DNA from: Silene latifolia
Lineage: Eukaryota > Streptophyta > Magnoliopsida > Caryophyllales > Caryophyllaceae
DNA: 64,000 nucleotides
NCBI RefSeq assembly: GCF_048544455.1
Contig: NC_133538.1
Span: 22,988,469-23,052,468 of the forward strand
Direction: 5' to 3'
Shown piece by piece: positions 9,749-21,083 of the stretch. A program made the translations under genes and the position numbers. The notes beneath the pieces were generated by a model. It was given only the letters and a program-made list of their open reading frames with translations, was not told the DNA's origin and ran no database searches. Within the stretch, counting starts at the first letter, position 1. Each line of letters begins with the position of its first letter.

Positions 9749-11226
9749 TGATACGTGCATTTTGTATAGTCTTTTTAGCCTATTTCAGCACGTATTTCTA
9801 TGCATTTTTTACTATTTTTATAGTATTTTGCCCCGAATTGGCTACTTTAATTCGTTTTGCCCGTTTTATAGAAATGAATGTGAAAGTAGTGGAATCCTAC
9901 TTTTTTTCGTCCTTTTTGCATGCATTTAGAGGAGACGGGATTTTCCAGAGTGAGATACTGCGTTGGGAAGCATCAAGGCACGGATTACGAGGCAGTCGAG
10001 CATGGACTTGAGCTGATTTGAAGACAAAGGACTCGATCGAGCAGTTTACCACTCGATCGAGTGGTTTTTACGTCCCCTGTTGGTCGATCGAGTAGTTTTC
10101 TACTCGATCCAAAGTTGCTGAGAAGTTGAGTTACTCGATCGAGTAACTATCTACTCGATCGAGTAGATTATGCTGAGGTTTTGCTCGATCGAGTGGTTTT
10201 ATTCCACTCGATCGAGTGGTTTCGCCTATTATGGGCTTTAATCAGCCCGTGTGTTGATTTATTTTGCAAAACTTATTTACTCTTCTATTTAAGCACGCTT
10301 TACTAGGTCATTAGGACTATCGAGCTTTTATCTTAATCAGTTTTACAGAGAACTTTACTACGTTGCTTTTTCCCTTTCACTGTAACCTTGTTCTTGGATT
10401 TACTTTGCTCAGATTTTGTGTTCTTTACGCCGGATTCGCATGATTGTAATTCCTTTCTCTTCTCTTAATAATATTAATCGTTTGGTTACTTTAATTTCTC
10501 GTTTGCTTCATTTATTTCCTTTGCCCTAATTTACTCTTTATGCGATTTAATTATAGTTTTAATATGTTGAATGCTGGAAATTTATCTGATGTTAGTTTTG
10601 ATAGTTTAATTAGCAATATGAGTAGCTAAACCCTTTTCATGTTGGGATTAGGGGATCTGTGGTAGGAATGTGACGATGTAGTAAATGAAATAGATGAATT
10701 AATTGTGAACTTTTGTCACCATAGAAATTTAATTGTATCTATCGACTTAGGTGAGTGCACGCTTCTGAGTCATCTCTTTAATCTGGCTAAAATTAATCCT
10801 AGATCGAAAGATTGGACTAAATAGGCCTGCTATGAACAGTAGACAACCTTGACGAGAATGAAAGTTAAGTTAGTGGTATTTTAGGATAGAAAGTGGACTG
10901 AAAGGACCTTTCCACATCCGCCTTACATTAATTCGTCTGAGTCATTTACCGCTGAGTCACTGGACTACCGTAGTGAACCGAATTCCTGACATGTCCCTCT
11001 CTATCTGATAGTTTAAACTTATTTCTTGCCTTTACTGCTCTTGCCTTTATTTCGCTTCCTTTAAACTTCGTAGTTTAGAAAACAATTCAAACAATCCCCC
11101 CCATTTGTGACCAAATAGACGGACTTCTACAGATATCTTGCCTCCCTGTGGGGACCGACCTGACTTCCCTAGCTATATAGTTAGTTTAGTTAGTTTATTT
11201 TTGACAGGTACACGACAGACGTGTCA
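9749..11226 (+). repeat. AthC 5' LTR (1478 bp)
   Basis: TGATACGTGC at the start, GACAGACGTGTCA at the end. A CGATCG palindrome cluster lies at 10031-10219, and a TATA-like TATTTAAG follows at about 10286. Two 3' LTR differences seen by eye are an ACTATTTTTA versus ACTGTTTTTA difference near the start and a few single-base changes; the pair was not aligned computationally. Confidence 0.92.
10031..10219 (+). repeat. Cluster of CGATCG-centred palindromes in AthC LTR
   Basis: Eight sites with the core ACTCGATCGAGT or close variants lie within 190 bp. Perfect palindromes include CCACTCGATCGAGTGG (10050-10065 and 10204-10219), GTTACTCGATCGAGTAAC (10130-10147) and CTACTCGATCGAGTAG (10151-10166). 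The cluster ends about 70 bp upstream of the TATA-like box, a position where an enhancer or operator would sit. It is repeated in the 3' LTR (29535-29725). Confidence 0.9.
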
Positions 11227-11231
11227 AATTT

Positions 11232-11249
11232 TGGCGCCGTTGCCGCGGA
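11232..11249 (+). other. AthC primer-binding site
   Basis: TGGCGCCGTTGCCGCGGA, five bases after the LTR. This is the Athila-type PBS, usually matched to tRNA-Asp. The related AthE has TGGCGCAGTTGCCGG. Confidence 0.8.
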
Positions 11250-11387
11250 GGCAATTGCCCTATCTGTTTTTGTTTCGTTTATTTTTTCCATCTCAGGGAA
11301 TTTGTATTCCTTGAGGCCGTTCTTATTCATTTTCTTTCAGTGATGTTTATGCCTAGGTCAGACAGGTTTGAGTTAGTTTCAAAATGA

Positions 11388-13100
11388 TTGAACCAGAGAT
11401 TATTCGAGCATAGACTCCGTCTGCAGAGAAAATCACGAAAGGAAGACTTGAGTACTTTTGAGCCAGAGCTACATCACTCTCTTTTCGAAGAAGACAGTCC
11501 GATTTCTACAGTAAAGATGCCAAAACTTTCTAGTCATTCAGTGCCTAAAGCAACCTCGATTCCAAAGGGTTTCAATCCCCAGACTGAGGATGGGAATACA
11601 TTCGACATCCGTCCTTACATCAATCTGGTGGAGAGAAATATTTATAGAGGTGTGGCAGGTGAAGACCCGAGGAAGCACATGGAGGTCTTTACAGACTATT
11701 GTTCTACTATCCCCGCCACTAAGGGGGTAACTCAAGACAAGATTAAGGAGGTTCTATTTCCTTTCTCTTTGATTGACTCGGCCAGGAGTGGGTCGATCGA
11801 CTTGATCGCACAAATGCGGTGTCACAGATTAGGAGTCTCTTGCTCTTGCCTTTTACAAGAGATATTTCCCTCCACAGCGCACCAATCTGCTGAGGGCCAA
11901 GATTAGCAGTTTCAGACAGGCTCTCGATGAGACTTTATATGAGGCGTGGTCCCGATTCAAGAAGTTGGTGAGGTCTATTCCTCACCATGTTTTTGACCCA
12001 TGGTTTATAGCTAATCATTTCTACAATCTGTATGATGATCACAGAGCCATACTTGATACGTCATCCAGTGGAAGATTCCAGGAGAACACCGATGACGATA
12101 AAGGACGGGCCCTTATTGAAGAGATGGCGAATCACAGTGCTGAGTACAGAAACCCGAGGGATAGCATAAGAACAGTTCATGCAGTCGATAAGCAGGTTGT
12201 GGCTCAGCTGGAAGCCATGATTGCTAGATTTGACAAGTTGGAGTTACAAGCTGCTGGGGAGCCTCAGACGGTCCATGTTCTTACTAGAGGAGAGACCGTT
12301 TTATGTGAGATATGTGGGAGTAATGATGGCCACACTGCTGTTAGCTGTCTTATGGAAAAGGAACAAGTCCTTGCCTTTCAACAATATAGGTAAGAAGGGG
12401 GTTCCTATTACAACAATCAAGGGGCAGTCCATCCCAATTTGAGGTGGACTAGTCAAAATGTGCTAAATACTACTCCTCCTCCGCACCAGCAGCAGCCGTA
12501 TGTCCCTCCACATAAGAATCAACAAGGCTTTCAGAAGCCTCCTTCCTTCACTCCTCCTAATCACGGTGCATCATCTTCCGGTGGGGTGAGTGAAATTGGT
12601 GAGCTAAAGTCCATGTTTCGTCTTTTACGAAAAGCGGCGGTGAGTGATCAACGAAAGATGCATCCATTAAGGCACTTGAAACTCAAGTTGCCCAACTAGC
12701 CACGAATCAATCCTCAAGAAAGCGGGTCGATTCTGACTCAAAATGAGAAGAATCCACATGAGACGGTAAATTTCATCAATCTGAGAAGCGGTCGTTCATA
12801 TGAGGGACCGGAAGCGTTGAAATCATACCCGAGGAAGGCTATAACTGATGGTGAACAATGTTCTGGCGAAGAAAATGACCTGACGGCTAAGAAAGTGCTC
12901 GATCGACTGGTTTCTGGAGGTCGATCCAGCAGATTTGGTGATGAAAGTGCTCGATCGAGTGGTTGTTCTACTCGATCGAGTGAACAGGAAAGTGAAGCTG
13001 TTCGATAGAGTGAGATTTCCACTCGATCGAGTGATATTATTGAAGAAACCACTCGATCGAATGGGCAATTTGGTCGATCGAGTAGTTTAGATGACGGGAA
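11388..13100 (+). pseudogene. AthC gag
   Basis: The Athila gag is recognisable in pieces. The N-terminal segment (11400-11530, KSRKEDLSTFEPELHHSL) is followed by the core gag domain (about 11575-11770, FDIRPYINLVERNIYRG... and EVLFPFSL). After a frameshift at about 11780-11900 it continues (11900-12160, SRFKKLVRSIPHH...). A zinc knuckle CEICGSNDGHTAVSC (12307-12351, one residue longer than the usual CX2CX4HX4C) is followed by a stop at 12391. A Pro/Gln-rich tail continues from about 12440, and then a linker of repeated TRSS-like residues is encoded by CGATCG palindromes (12897-13125). An in-frame TGA precedes the first segment, and I see no usable ATG. Gag would form the particle; this copy cannot be translated whole. 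Confidence 0.82.
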
Positions 13101-13125
13101 GCTTGTTCGAGAACCTGCTAGTGCT
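12897..13125 (+). repeat. CGATCG palindromes inside AthC gag linker
   Basis: About nine CTCGATCGAGT-type sites lie in the coding strand of the gag-PR linker (for example near 12950, 12971, 13020, 13050 and 13073), some with single changes (ttcgatagagt, ctcgattaagt). The same motif fills the LTR of this element. Confidence 0.85.
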
Positions 13126-13209
13126 CGATTAAGTGAGAAATCACCAGAAAGACCTCGTTCGAGAGGTAAGAAGCGTCCAAAGGATACAGAGCTTGCTCCG
13201 GGTGATACA

Positions 13210-13526
13210 TTGGAAGAGAGAAACAAGGGACTCGAGATACCCATCACGGTTCCCTTCCCGAGGCGGCTGCAGAATACTAAAGTTAATCAACAATTTGGCA
13301 AATTTGTCGAACTCGTGAGAAGCTTAGAAGTCACTGTGTCGTTCACCGAGTTACTGACAAAGGTACCCTCTTACCTTAAATTTATGAAAGAAATTTTATC
13401 GCGTAAGAGGAATATTAGTGATAATGAGATAGTTGCTTTGACTGAGGTGGGGTCAGCCCTATTTCAAAATAAGTTACCTCCCAAACAGTCAGATCCGGGT
13501 AGTTTTTCAATTCCGTGTCATATCGG
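13210..13526 (+). pseudogene. AthC gag-protease linker, 5' part (split by CopD)
   Basis: The reading frame PITVPFPRRLQNTKVNQQF... through MKEILSRKRNISDNE to LPPKQSDPGSFSIPCHIG is the well-conserved Athila segment just before the protease. It is open for the whole stretch and is cut by CopD at 13527. Across the 8840-bp insertion and its 5-bp duplication the frame continues at 22372. So before CopD arrived this part of the polyprotein was open. Confidence 0.85.
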
Positions 13527-14812
13527 TGTTGGAATATGTGTCCTCCGACAATAATGCGATCACGATTGTTGATCATGATGATCACATGTTTAAATCTCAT
13601 TATAAAGAATACAATTGGGAAGTAATTTTTACTGTCAACTGATCAACATATATCGGTAATGATTGGCTGACTAGAGTTTGACATTATCGCGTCGTGCGGC
13701 GACGCGGTGATCGCTTGATCCCCAGGTCATACCTATAGGGCAACACTCTTAATTGATCATTTAATTAATCGTATAACGTTACGAGTTAATTAAATTACTT
13801 GAAAATTGACGGATGATTTTGGAAGTAAAATTTACGTATCATATTGGAATTTGATTAAATGAGATACGGTCTGAGTAATCGAATTGTATTATTACTCAGA
13901 TGAAATTATTGTTTAAAGAAACAATTAAAATTGAATGAATTATTATAAATACAATTTGTTGTGATTTATAATTGATAAAATATTTTGGTACAAGTAATTA
14001 TGAATTACTAAAGTCAATTTTTGTATATGACGTATTTTTATTAATACGTTGATTTTTAATATGTTTAAAATACATAACAATTTTATGTTACATATGACAT
14101 GTGACATATTGACAAATTTGACAAAAATAAAATGGGTTCCATTTTATGAAAGTGCCGAAATTAAGAGGAGAAATTAGGCTAATATTGTGTTTGATTATGT
14201 TAATGGAAAACACAATCATTTCACTAATATACTAGCCATGCAACCTAGTCCACTTTGTGAAGGCAAACAAGAGCATGCATTGGCTCTCTTTTCTTCCCTC
14301 CTCTTCCCTTACCCGGTTTCTCATGGAGCCAAACCAAGAGTTTTTGCTTTATATTTTTACTTGCACTAGTTTATAGATTAGGGCATTAAAAAATATTCAT
14401 TCATTCATTCACCAAAAAATATTTTTAGAGAGATAAAAATATTTCACTTCCTCTTCTCCTCTCCTAACCGGTTTTTGGGAGTAAAACCAAAATTATTTTG
14501 GGTCAATTTTCTACAAAGTTAATATTATCTAGTATTTATAATATTAATTTTAATTAAGAGTGTGCTTTGGGTATTTAGCTTTGGGAGAGATCCTACACTT
14601 GGATCTTAGTTCTTCCACTAAAGGAAAGCACAAGAACAAGAGAGAAAGGTGATCTCTCTTGTGCCCTATAAACCGAAAATCCAATGTAAGAACAATGTTT
14701 CTTCTTTATTTTGTTTAAATGTTTGCATGCATAAGATCATTTGTTAATTTTATGACAAATTAAATTAAAACATATATGAGTATGTTAAGTATATAGATCT
14801 ACTTTTCCTTCA
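13527..14812 (+). repeat. CopD 5' LTR (1286 bp)
   Basis: Begins TGTTGGAATATGTG and ends TTTTCCTTCA. A short CGCGTCGTGCGGCGACGCG-like inverted repeat near 13689 is altered in the 3' LTR. Confidence 0.92.
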
Positions 14813-14814
14813 AT

Positions 14815-14828
14815 CGGTATCAAGAGCC
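14815..14828 (+). other. CopD primer-binding site (Met-tRNA type)
   Basis: CGGTATCAAGAGCC two bases after the LTR resembles the usual plant copia PBS TGGTATCAGAGCC, with one substitution and one extra A. Confidence 0.65.
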
Positions 14829-17077
14829 ATGGTTGTTTGCATGCAAATCGGTTAAAAGTTTTTCCGAGTTATAAAGATTAACATATAAAACTTGTATAAT
14901 TTGTGTTATTATGATATATCACGAAATTAATTCATGCATGTTAAAATTTCTGGTCCTAAAATATTTTAGGATATTTTGGTTAATTTACGGATTTTTATTG
15001 TTCATATTATACAATAATGGCATTAAAATATGATTTTATGAGTAAAAATGTCATTTTCGGACTAAAATTAGCTATACTTCGTATTTTCCAGTGATTTTTG
15101 GATATGTTGTCACATATACTATTTTGAGATAACCTGTAAATTTTCATAATTTTTGGACTTCTTATGCTCGAAAAATGGATTTTTCATTATTAAATTCGGA
15201 TTTAGGTGAAAAATAGGTTAATATGAGATAAATTTTGAATATGGTCGTAGAAATTTATTATGTTGTCACATGCAATTTTACAAGATGTGTGTAAAATAAT
15301 AGGCTACAGTGAAGTCTTTTTGCATGATTTATGGATTTTTGAAGAAAAATAGCATAAATAGTGACATTATTATTGAAAAATTAATAAAACATAATCTATG
15401 ACTAACGAAAAACATTATATGTTGCATTTTATTATCTTTTTCAGATCTAAAATTGAAAAGTTGATGTATATAATTTTTCACATGTTTTTATGATTATTTT
15501 AGTTAAAACCGATAAACCGCAACATTGTTTTTCCGGAAAAATTCGAAATTTTTAACCTAAGTTTTTTAACATTATGAGTGTCATGGTATTTTTCCAGAAT
15601 TTTCACGAGTTTAAATTTCAAATTTCAAATTTATTTGAAATTTTGGTTATTTATTTAAGTTTATAGCTTATTTTTATAATTTTACGTCCATTAATGAACA
15701 AATTTTATAAATATGAGTTAATTATGGTCAAATAATTAGTCAAGACTAAATTTTGAGTCCTAAGAGGTTAGGGTAATTAACTTATGCATAAATATGAATT
15801 TATGTAATTTTTTGTGATTGTAAAATGTTGAAATCACGCAAATCCGTAAAAACCGAGTAATATACGATATTGGCTAATTAAAAACGATTTAGCATAAAAT
15901 TGGGCATGTTCATACATATTATAATGCGGCATTTTCTTTATGATTGTCATAATTTTAATTTATGTAATTTTTTAATTATGTAATTTTTACTTAGTATGGC
16001 CTTAGTTTTAATTGGTATTTCCCGAAATGTATGGGAATATCAATTCGGTTGTAATTTTATTGTGATCTCGTATCACTGTTTTGTAATTTTAATAGATTTA
16101 TTTTATTTTAGTCACAAATGTATAATAGGAAATTATGTAATTTATTATGTAATTTTATTCATTTCGGAGTTCCCAAAGACGGATTTCTTCAAGATGGCGA
16201 TACATAAAGACGGTGTTACCTCGAGATGCGTGCCACAACCGAAGTTCAAGGGACCAATGGAGTTGGTTTCCGAATATGTAATAGTTAAATAGTTTTTCAA
16301 TTTTAGGAAGGCCATACTAGGATTTATTTTTATGTTTTGCATTTTATTTATATGTCACATGCATCGCTAAATCGCCATAACTAAAACATGCATCATCATC
16401 TTCATCGAGTTTATCGACCGTGTCAATTAAAATTATCGCAGTTCACCGCTTTAGTTCACTTAAAACGTGATAGATAATAAATTGACATGACCTCTCGCTA
16501 AAACAATTAATTGAGACATAGCCTTACCAAATAGTAGAAACCATGAAAACCTATTTCGCGAGGGAGTGCACTCGACCACACCGGGGTACAAACCTTGTTA
16601 CGTAGGGGAAGTGGGTGATAAATGTTTATCCACCGAATTCATGTTGATAAGGGATGAATCGGCCACACCGTGCCTAAGTTAATATGAGTTTGGATCATGG
16701 ACACATTTATTTGAAATTTGGATTGAACTCAACAAAAGTTTTGCGATAAGGGTTTTATCGGCCGCACCGTCCCCTTGTTGAATGTGTTTTGGGCTAAAGA
16801 TAAATGTTAATGTAATGTTATCGACCAAGAGTTCTAAAAGTAGAATCGATTAAAGCGTTAATCCACCGAGTTATATTAATAAGGGATGTATCGGCCACAC
16901 CGTGCCCAAATTAATATGACTTTGGGTCTTGGAATCATTTATCTAGTTGGGTAGAGGTCACTAGAAAAATGCATAAAACTTGTTTAAATTATAATTTTTA
17001 CGATTATTATTGTTAAAACGACATTTGTTTTACTCCTTCTATTTTGTTTTGTAGACCACTTCTTTTTCTCATAACAA
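14829..17077 (+). other. CopD untranslated leader
   Basis: About 2.2 kb of AT-rich sequence with no convincing ORF. The last 450 bp before gag contain a repeated motif (see 16647-16913). The rest shows nothing I can name. Confidence 0.6.
16647..16913 (+). repeat. Imperfect leader repeats in CopD
   Basis: Three copies of ATAAGGG followed by ATCGGCC(A/G)CACCGT(G/C)CC start near 16648, 16744 and 16880. The outer two share longer flanks (TTAATATGA(G/C)TTTGG). A weaker relative, CGACCACACCGGGG, lies at about 16573. The spacing is 96 and 136 bp, so this is a dispersed motif and not a strict tandem array. Confidence 0.7.
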
Positions 17078-17974
17078 ATGGCAACACCAACCCCTAACGC
17101 CACGCCTCTCGCTAATACATCATGGCTCCGATCCTTCATGGATCGATGTAAACTTGAAAAGAATGGGTCAAATTTCTCCGATTGGGATGCCCAACTCAAA
17201 TTAGCCGCCCAAGGTGACGACAAGCTTCGTTACCTTACCGAGGCCTCTCCTCCCGAACCTACTACTAGGTCGACCGCCACCACTAGGGAAGCGTATAAGG
17301 CTTACGAAAAAGAGTCCGCCGCAATGAAAAATGTCTTGATATATGCGATGGAGGCGGATCTCCAAAGGAGAGCCTTTAAAATGGGCAATGCTAATGAGAT
17401 TTACTCCAAGCTTGTGACAATGTTTTCACAAACTCCGCGGATCGTCCAATATGAGGCGGCCGCGGCATTCTTTGATCTCGACTTCAAAGAGGGCCAAAAG
17501 GTTAGCCCTCATGTGCTCAAACTTATGGAGCTTGTCGAGACCTTGAAGATTCAAAAGGTTGAAATCCCCAAAGAACTTGTTGTAGATAGGATTCTACACT
17601 CCTTGTCCAAAGTCAGAGCATATGTTCAATTCCGGGTCAATTTTAACATGCAAGACAAGGATGTGTCTCTTGAAGAATTGCACAAGTTACTTGTGCAAGC
17701 CGAAAGGGACATGGAGTTAAATGTGAACCCACCCAAGGATGTGCTTAACATAAGCACTAAGAGTAAGGGGAAGTTCAAGAAGAATGGGAGGAAGGGTAAG
17801 AAGCTAGCTCCCACTTTCACCAAAGCTAGGACTTGTGAAGCTAGCACTTCAAAAATCAAGAAGGGTCCTCTTGATAAATGCCATTATTGTAATGGTATGG
17901 GACATTGGAAAAGAAATTGTTCCAAATACCTTGGTGATATTAAGGCTGGAAATATTACTCCAGTAGGTAAATGA
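17078..17974 (+). CDS. CopD Gag (298 aa, intact)
   Basis: A single open frame from ATG to TGA. Residues 1-40 contain an STW-like copia start region (NTSWLRSFMDRCKLEKNGSN). Residues about 30-230 match the copia Gag (UBN2-type) fold: SDWDAQLKLAA, MFSQTPRIVQYEA, FFDLDFKEGQKVSPHVLKLM. A basic stretch (KSKGKFKKNGRKGKK, about 227-241) precedes a canonical zinc knuckle CHYCNGMGHWKRNC (CX2CX4HX4C, about 268-281). Gag would package element RNA in cytoplasmic particles. The stop comes shortly after the knuckle, so no protease is fused. An intact gag in an element with no pol suggests that gag is used while enzymes come from another element; this is inference. Confidence 0.93.
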   Translation: MATPTPNATPLANTSWLRSFMDRCKLEKNGSNFSDWDAQLKLAAQGDDKLRYLTEASPPEPTTRSTATTREAYKAYEKESAAMKNVLIYAMEADLQRRAFKMGNANEIYSKLVTMFSQTPRIVQYEAAAAFFDLDFKEGQKVSPHVLKLMELVETLKIQKVEIPKELVVDRILHSLSKVRAYVQFRVNFNMQDKDVSLEELHKLLVQAERDMELNVNPPKDVLNISTKSKGKFKKNGRKGKKLAPTFTKARTCEASTSKIKKGPLDKCHYCNGMGHWKRNCSKYLGDIKAGNITPVGK

Positions 17975-20900
17975 CTATCCTTTCTTTTATGTTTCTAATT
18001 CAACTATGGTATTGTGATACAAAGTTGTGATAATGTATCTCCCTTTTTATTGTAAATAGGGCCTCCACCAAGCAAAGACAAAGGAAAAGAAAAGCAAGCT
18101 TAAGAAACCATCAAGGAGCTAGGAATAGCTTTCATGGAGCTTCACTTTTTATTGTCTTATTCTATTCATGTTTTGAATTTTAGAACCTTAAGTTTCCGTG
18201 TTCGACATGGAAAGGTATTTTGGATAATGGGTTGTATTTTGGATAATGGTGACTTGGTTTGCAACCCAAGTCACCCGTTTTATCATTTTATCCTTTTGTT
18301 CTAAAATTCATGTTTAAATGCTTACTCTTAGAAACATATAACTTAAAGTGATCTAATAGACAAATATAATGACGGGTTTCATTATATGTCCACATGCTTA
18401 AGGCTTGTGTATGATCATTTACAAAGTAACCTTGAGTCTACGAAGTCTCTTAAAGGTATGTCTATCACCAAGTACACATATGAAATCTAAAACTATTAGT
18501 CAATCTATGAGATAGTTCTCCTTATAACTTCAACATCATTATTTGTGTCTCATATGCTATCTTTGAATCTATAGTGTATTTATTCTAAAGATAGTGTGGG
18601 AGAAAAATAAGGACACAACACACGAGACAAGATAAATTTGTGTACTTGTGTAAATGAGATCTACGCAAGGTAGAATGATTTGAATGAAGGGTATATCTAT
18701 TCACATAGTATACCAAATAGATCAGATCTATGGTCTCAAGTAAGTTCTATATGACTAAAGAGACCAAGTGAAGTAATCATAAGAGTATGTTCTCAAGATA
18801 ACTACACGAGGAGACCAAAAGAAAGTTTTGGAACAAAATGACTAATGTAAAGTCTTAACAAGGTTTTTGACTAGTTTATGATAAATTTTGACCAATCGTT
18901 TAAACCTTGAGATTTACTTAAGAGCCTAAATGAATCAATGTAACATCCTAGTAATAAGCGATATTTATGACTAGAGGTTGCAAGGATTGATATACCGATA
19001 TCTTCAATTGCCAAAGTTTTAAACCACGCAGATGTCATTACTTAACCTCATTATGAAAATGAATTGGTTAAACCTCCTTCTAAAAGGGATATTTTGAAGG
19101 ATATGTATTAGATATTACTCATATTTAATAAATGACATTGCAACACATCATTATGATATGAATGTGTTAGAGATTTAAAATCTCTTTCCATAAAGTTAAG
19201 ATGAGACCTCTTCGAAATAGGAATTTGAAAGGATATGATGGGAACATATATGGTTTCATCTTAATAACTTTGCAAAGCAACATACATTCCAAATTTTGTA
19301 ATGTGTTCAATTGAGTAATCAATTTCGAAACATGTGGAATTAAGTGGGAGCATTAGAAATTATCATGTGAAGACATGGAATTTAGTGGGAGCTATCATCC
19401 TTTGAATGTTTACAACTCATTACTCATTAGGAATGACGAGCTAATATCTTCTTTCACAAAGAAGTATTTGAGTTTTCAATTCTGGATGAATTTGGACTAT
19501 GATGAATCCAATTACGACAAGAAGTATTGGATTAGTATTAAGAGATACACATCATATCAACATACACATAGGTTATTCATGTAGATGAAAATGAAATTGC
19601 CATAAGCAGTCATGGTCGTTCATTGAACCTATGAACGGTTGATCTCATGATTATTAGTAACTAATGTTTCCGCCATTAGAACAATCATGCACATGTCCAA
19701 TAGTGAATCATTTGCATGAAAGCATGATGATTCATTGGCAAGCCATACAAGAAACGTCATGAATTCTCAAGGAAAATCCGATGAACGATTTCAGTGTTTG
19801 ACAGAATACTCTATTATGTGTTAAGAGGTTGCACATATTATAGAAAGTCCGAACACACGTAAAAATTTATGAAAATCCTAAACTTTTCAAGTTAAAAGGA
19901 GAAATAAGAAGTTTTGGAAAGATACTTAGTTGAATAAGAAACTCAAAACTAATCTTTCCTAACTATGCTAGGACTTGTGAGAAGTGCTAGATCAATCGTC
20001 TTGGCAAATTGTTGTAAGACTCTACAAAACATATACCTAGTGCATTGTGTGTGGATGGAGTACTTGATCAGTACAAGTTATATCATTCACCACAAATTCG
20101 TTCGTTATGTGATAATCGATAAGGAAGTTCTTTCAAGATAAAGAACCAAAACCGAGGTCGGGAACCTTGATGTGTACTTGGTAAGATTCATGCTATGAGA
20201 GAGAACATGAATGTAAAGGAAACTACAAGTAAAAGAAGTTTGAACACATGGACACATGGCATGTTAAACTTTTATTGCAATCAATAAGTGTTTACACTTA
20301 CGATATGCATCACAAGATTGTAATATGGTATTGACTACCCGAGTGTGATGTCGACATTTGTCGTTTGAGTTATTATTAACTCACCTTATACATTGTTATA
20401 TCCAAACGGGATGTGAAGACAAATTGAACCCCGTTAAAGTGAACGTGGATTAACATTGTATTTGCCTATAGTTACTTGTCTGAGGTGACGTCTCGAAGTG
20501 ACTAGAGTGTGATGCGATTGATGGCAAGTTCAAGTGCCATAGAGTCATGTGAGATGACTAGTCGATCACATAGGCAGACTGTTAAGAACATTTTGTCGGG
20601 CCTAATGACCGCTTATAGAGTTCTGGCAAATTTATATAGCCTGGTCGTGGCGAGAGCTGCTATAGTATTCAAATGAGTCGATTCTTTTGACTAAAGACTA
20701 TTCGCCTAAGATGGCACAGTTTCAGATTAACTTTGATTTGTGTTACTACGACCTTCGTAAATGGGGTCAAATGGGCATATTTTGGGTTATGATGGCAGTG
20801 GCTAGTCGAAGGGAATGAGTGAGATAGGAATTGTCCACCCCTAGTCAGGGTTATAACAATATCTCAGGGCCACTCGAGGAGTAATGAACTGGAAATGCGT

Positions 20901-21069
20901 GGCCACGCTCGTAATGTATCCATGGTGGATAAATCTGGTCAATCAGTTATTCTCCGGATTGAGGAAACCACTCTCGATATGATCACTTGAAAGTACGACC
21001 TGAAAGACACCTTGAATTGAGTGGGAGATAGTAATAGGACAAGAGAATTGGTGACGCACACTTGTCGAG
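17975..21069 (+). other. CopD 3' noncoding region
   Basis: No pol motifs and no ORF above 70 codons with family features. A polypurine segment just after gag (aagacaaaggaaaagaaaagcaagc, about 18075) is followed by AT-rich sequence. PPT-like GTGGGAG motifs recur at about 18597, 19343, 19385 and 21024. Confidence 0.65.
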
Positions 21070-21083
21070 GACAAGTGGGAGAT
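21070..21083 (+). other. CopD polypurine tract
   Basis: GACAAGTGGGAGAT directly before the 3' LTR; GTGGGAGAT is the usual copia PPT form. Confidence 0.75.

Noticed and set aside
10031..10219. CRISPR-like array because of regular palindromic repeats
   Set aside because: Spacing is irregular, spacers are shared between copies and LTRs, and the context is a plant retrotransposon.
12738..13247. A 169-codon minus-strand frame rich in Ser/Arg/Leu
   Set aside because: It is the reverse reading of the CGATCG palindromes, which are open on both strands because of their symmetry. It has no family features.
15996..16292. A 98-codon frame in the CopD leader
   Set aside because: Hydrophobic, T-rich chance frame with no knuckle or gag motif. 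The real gag begins at 17078.
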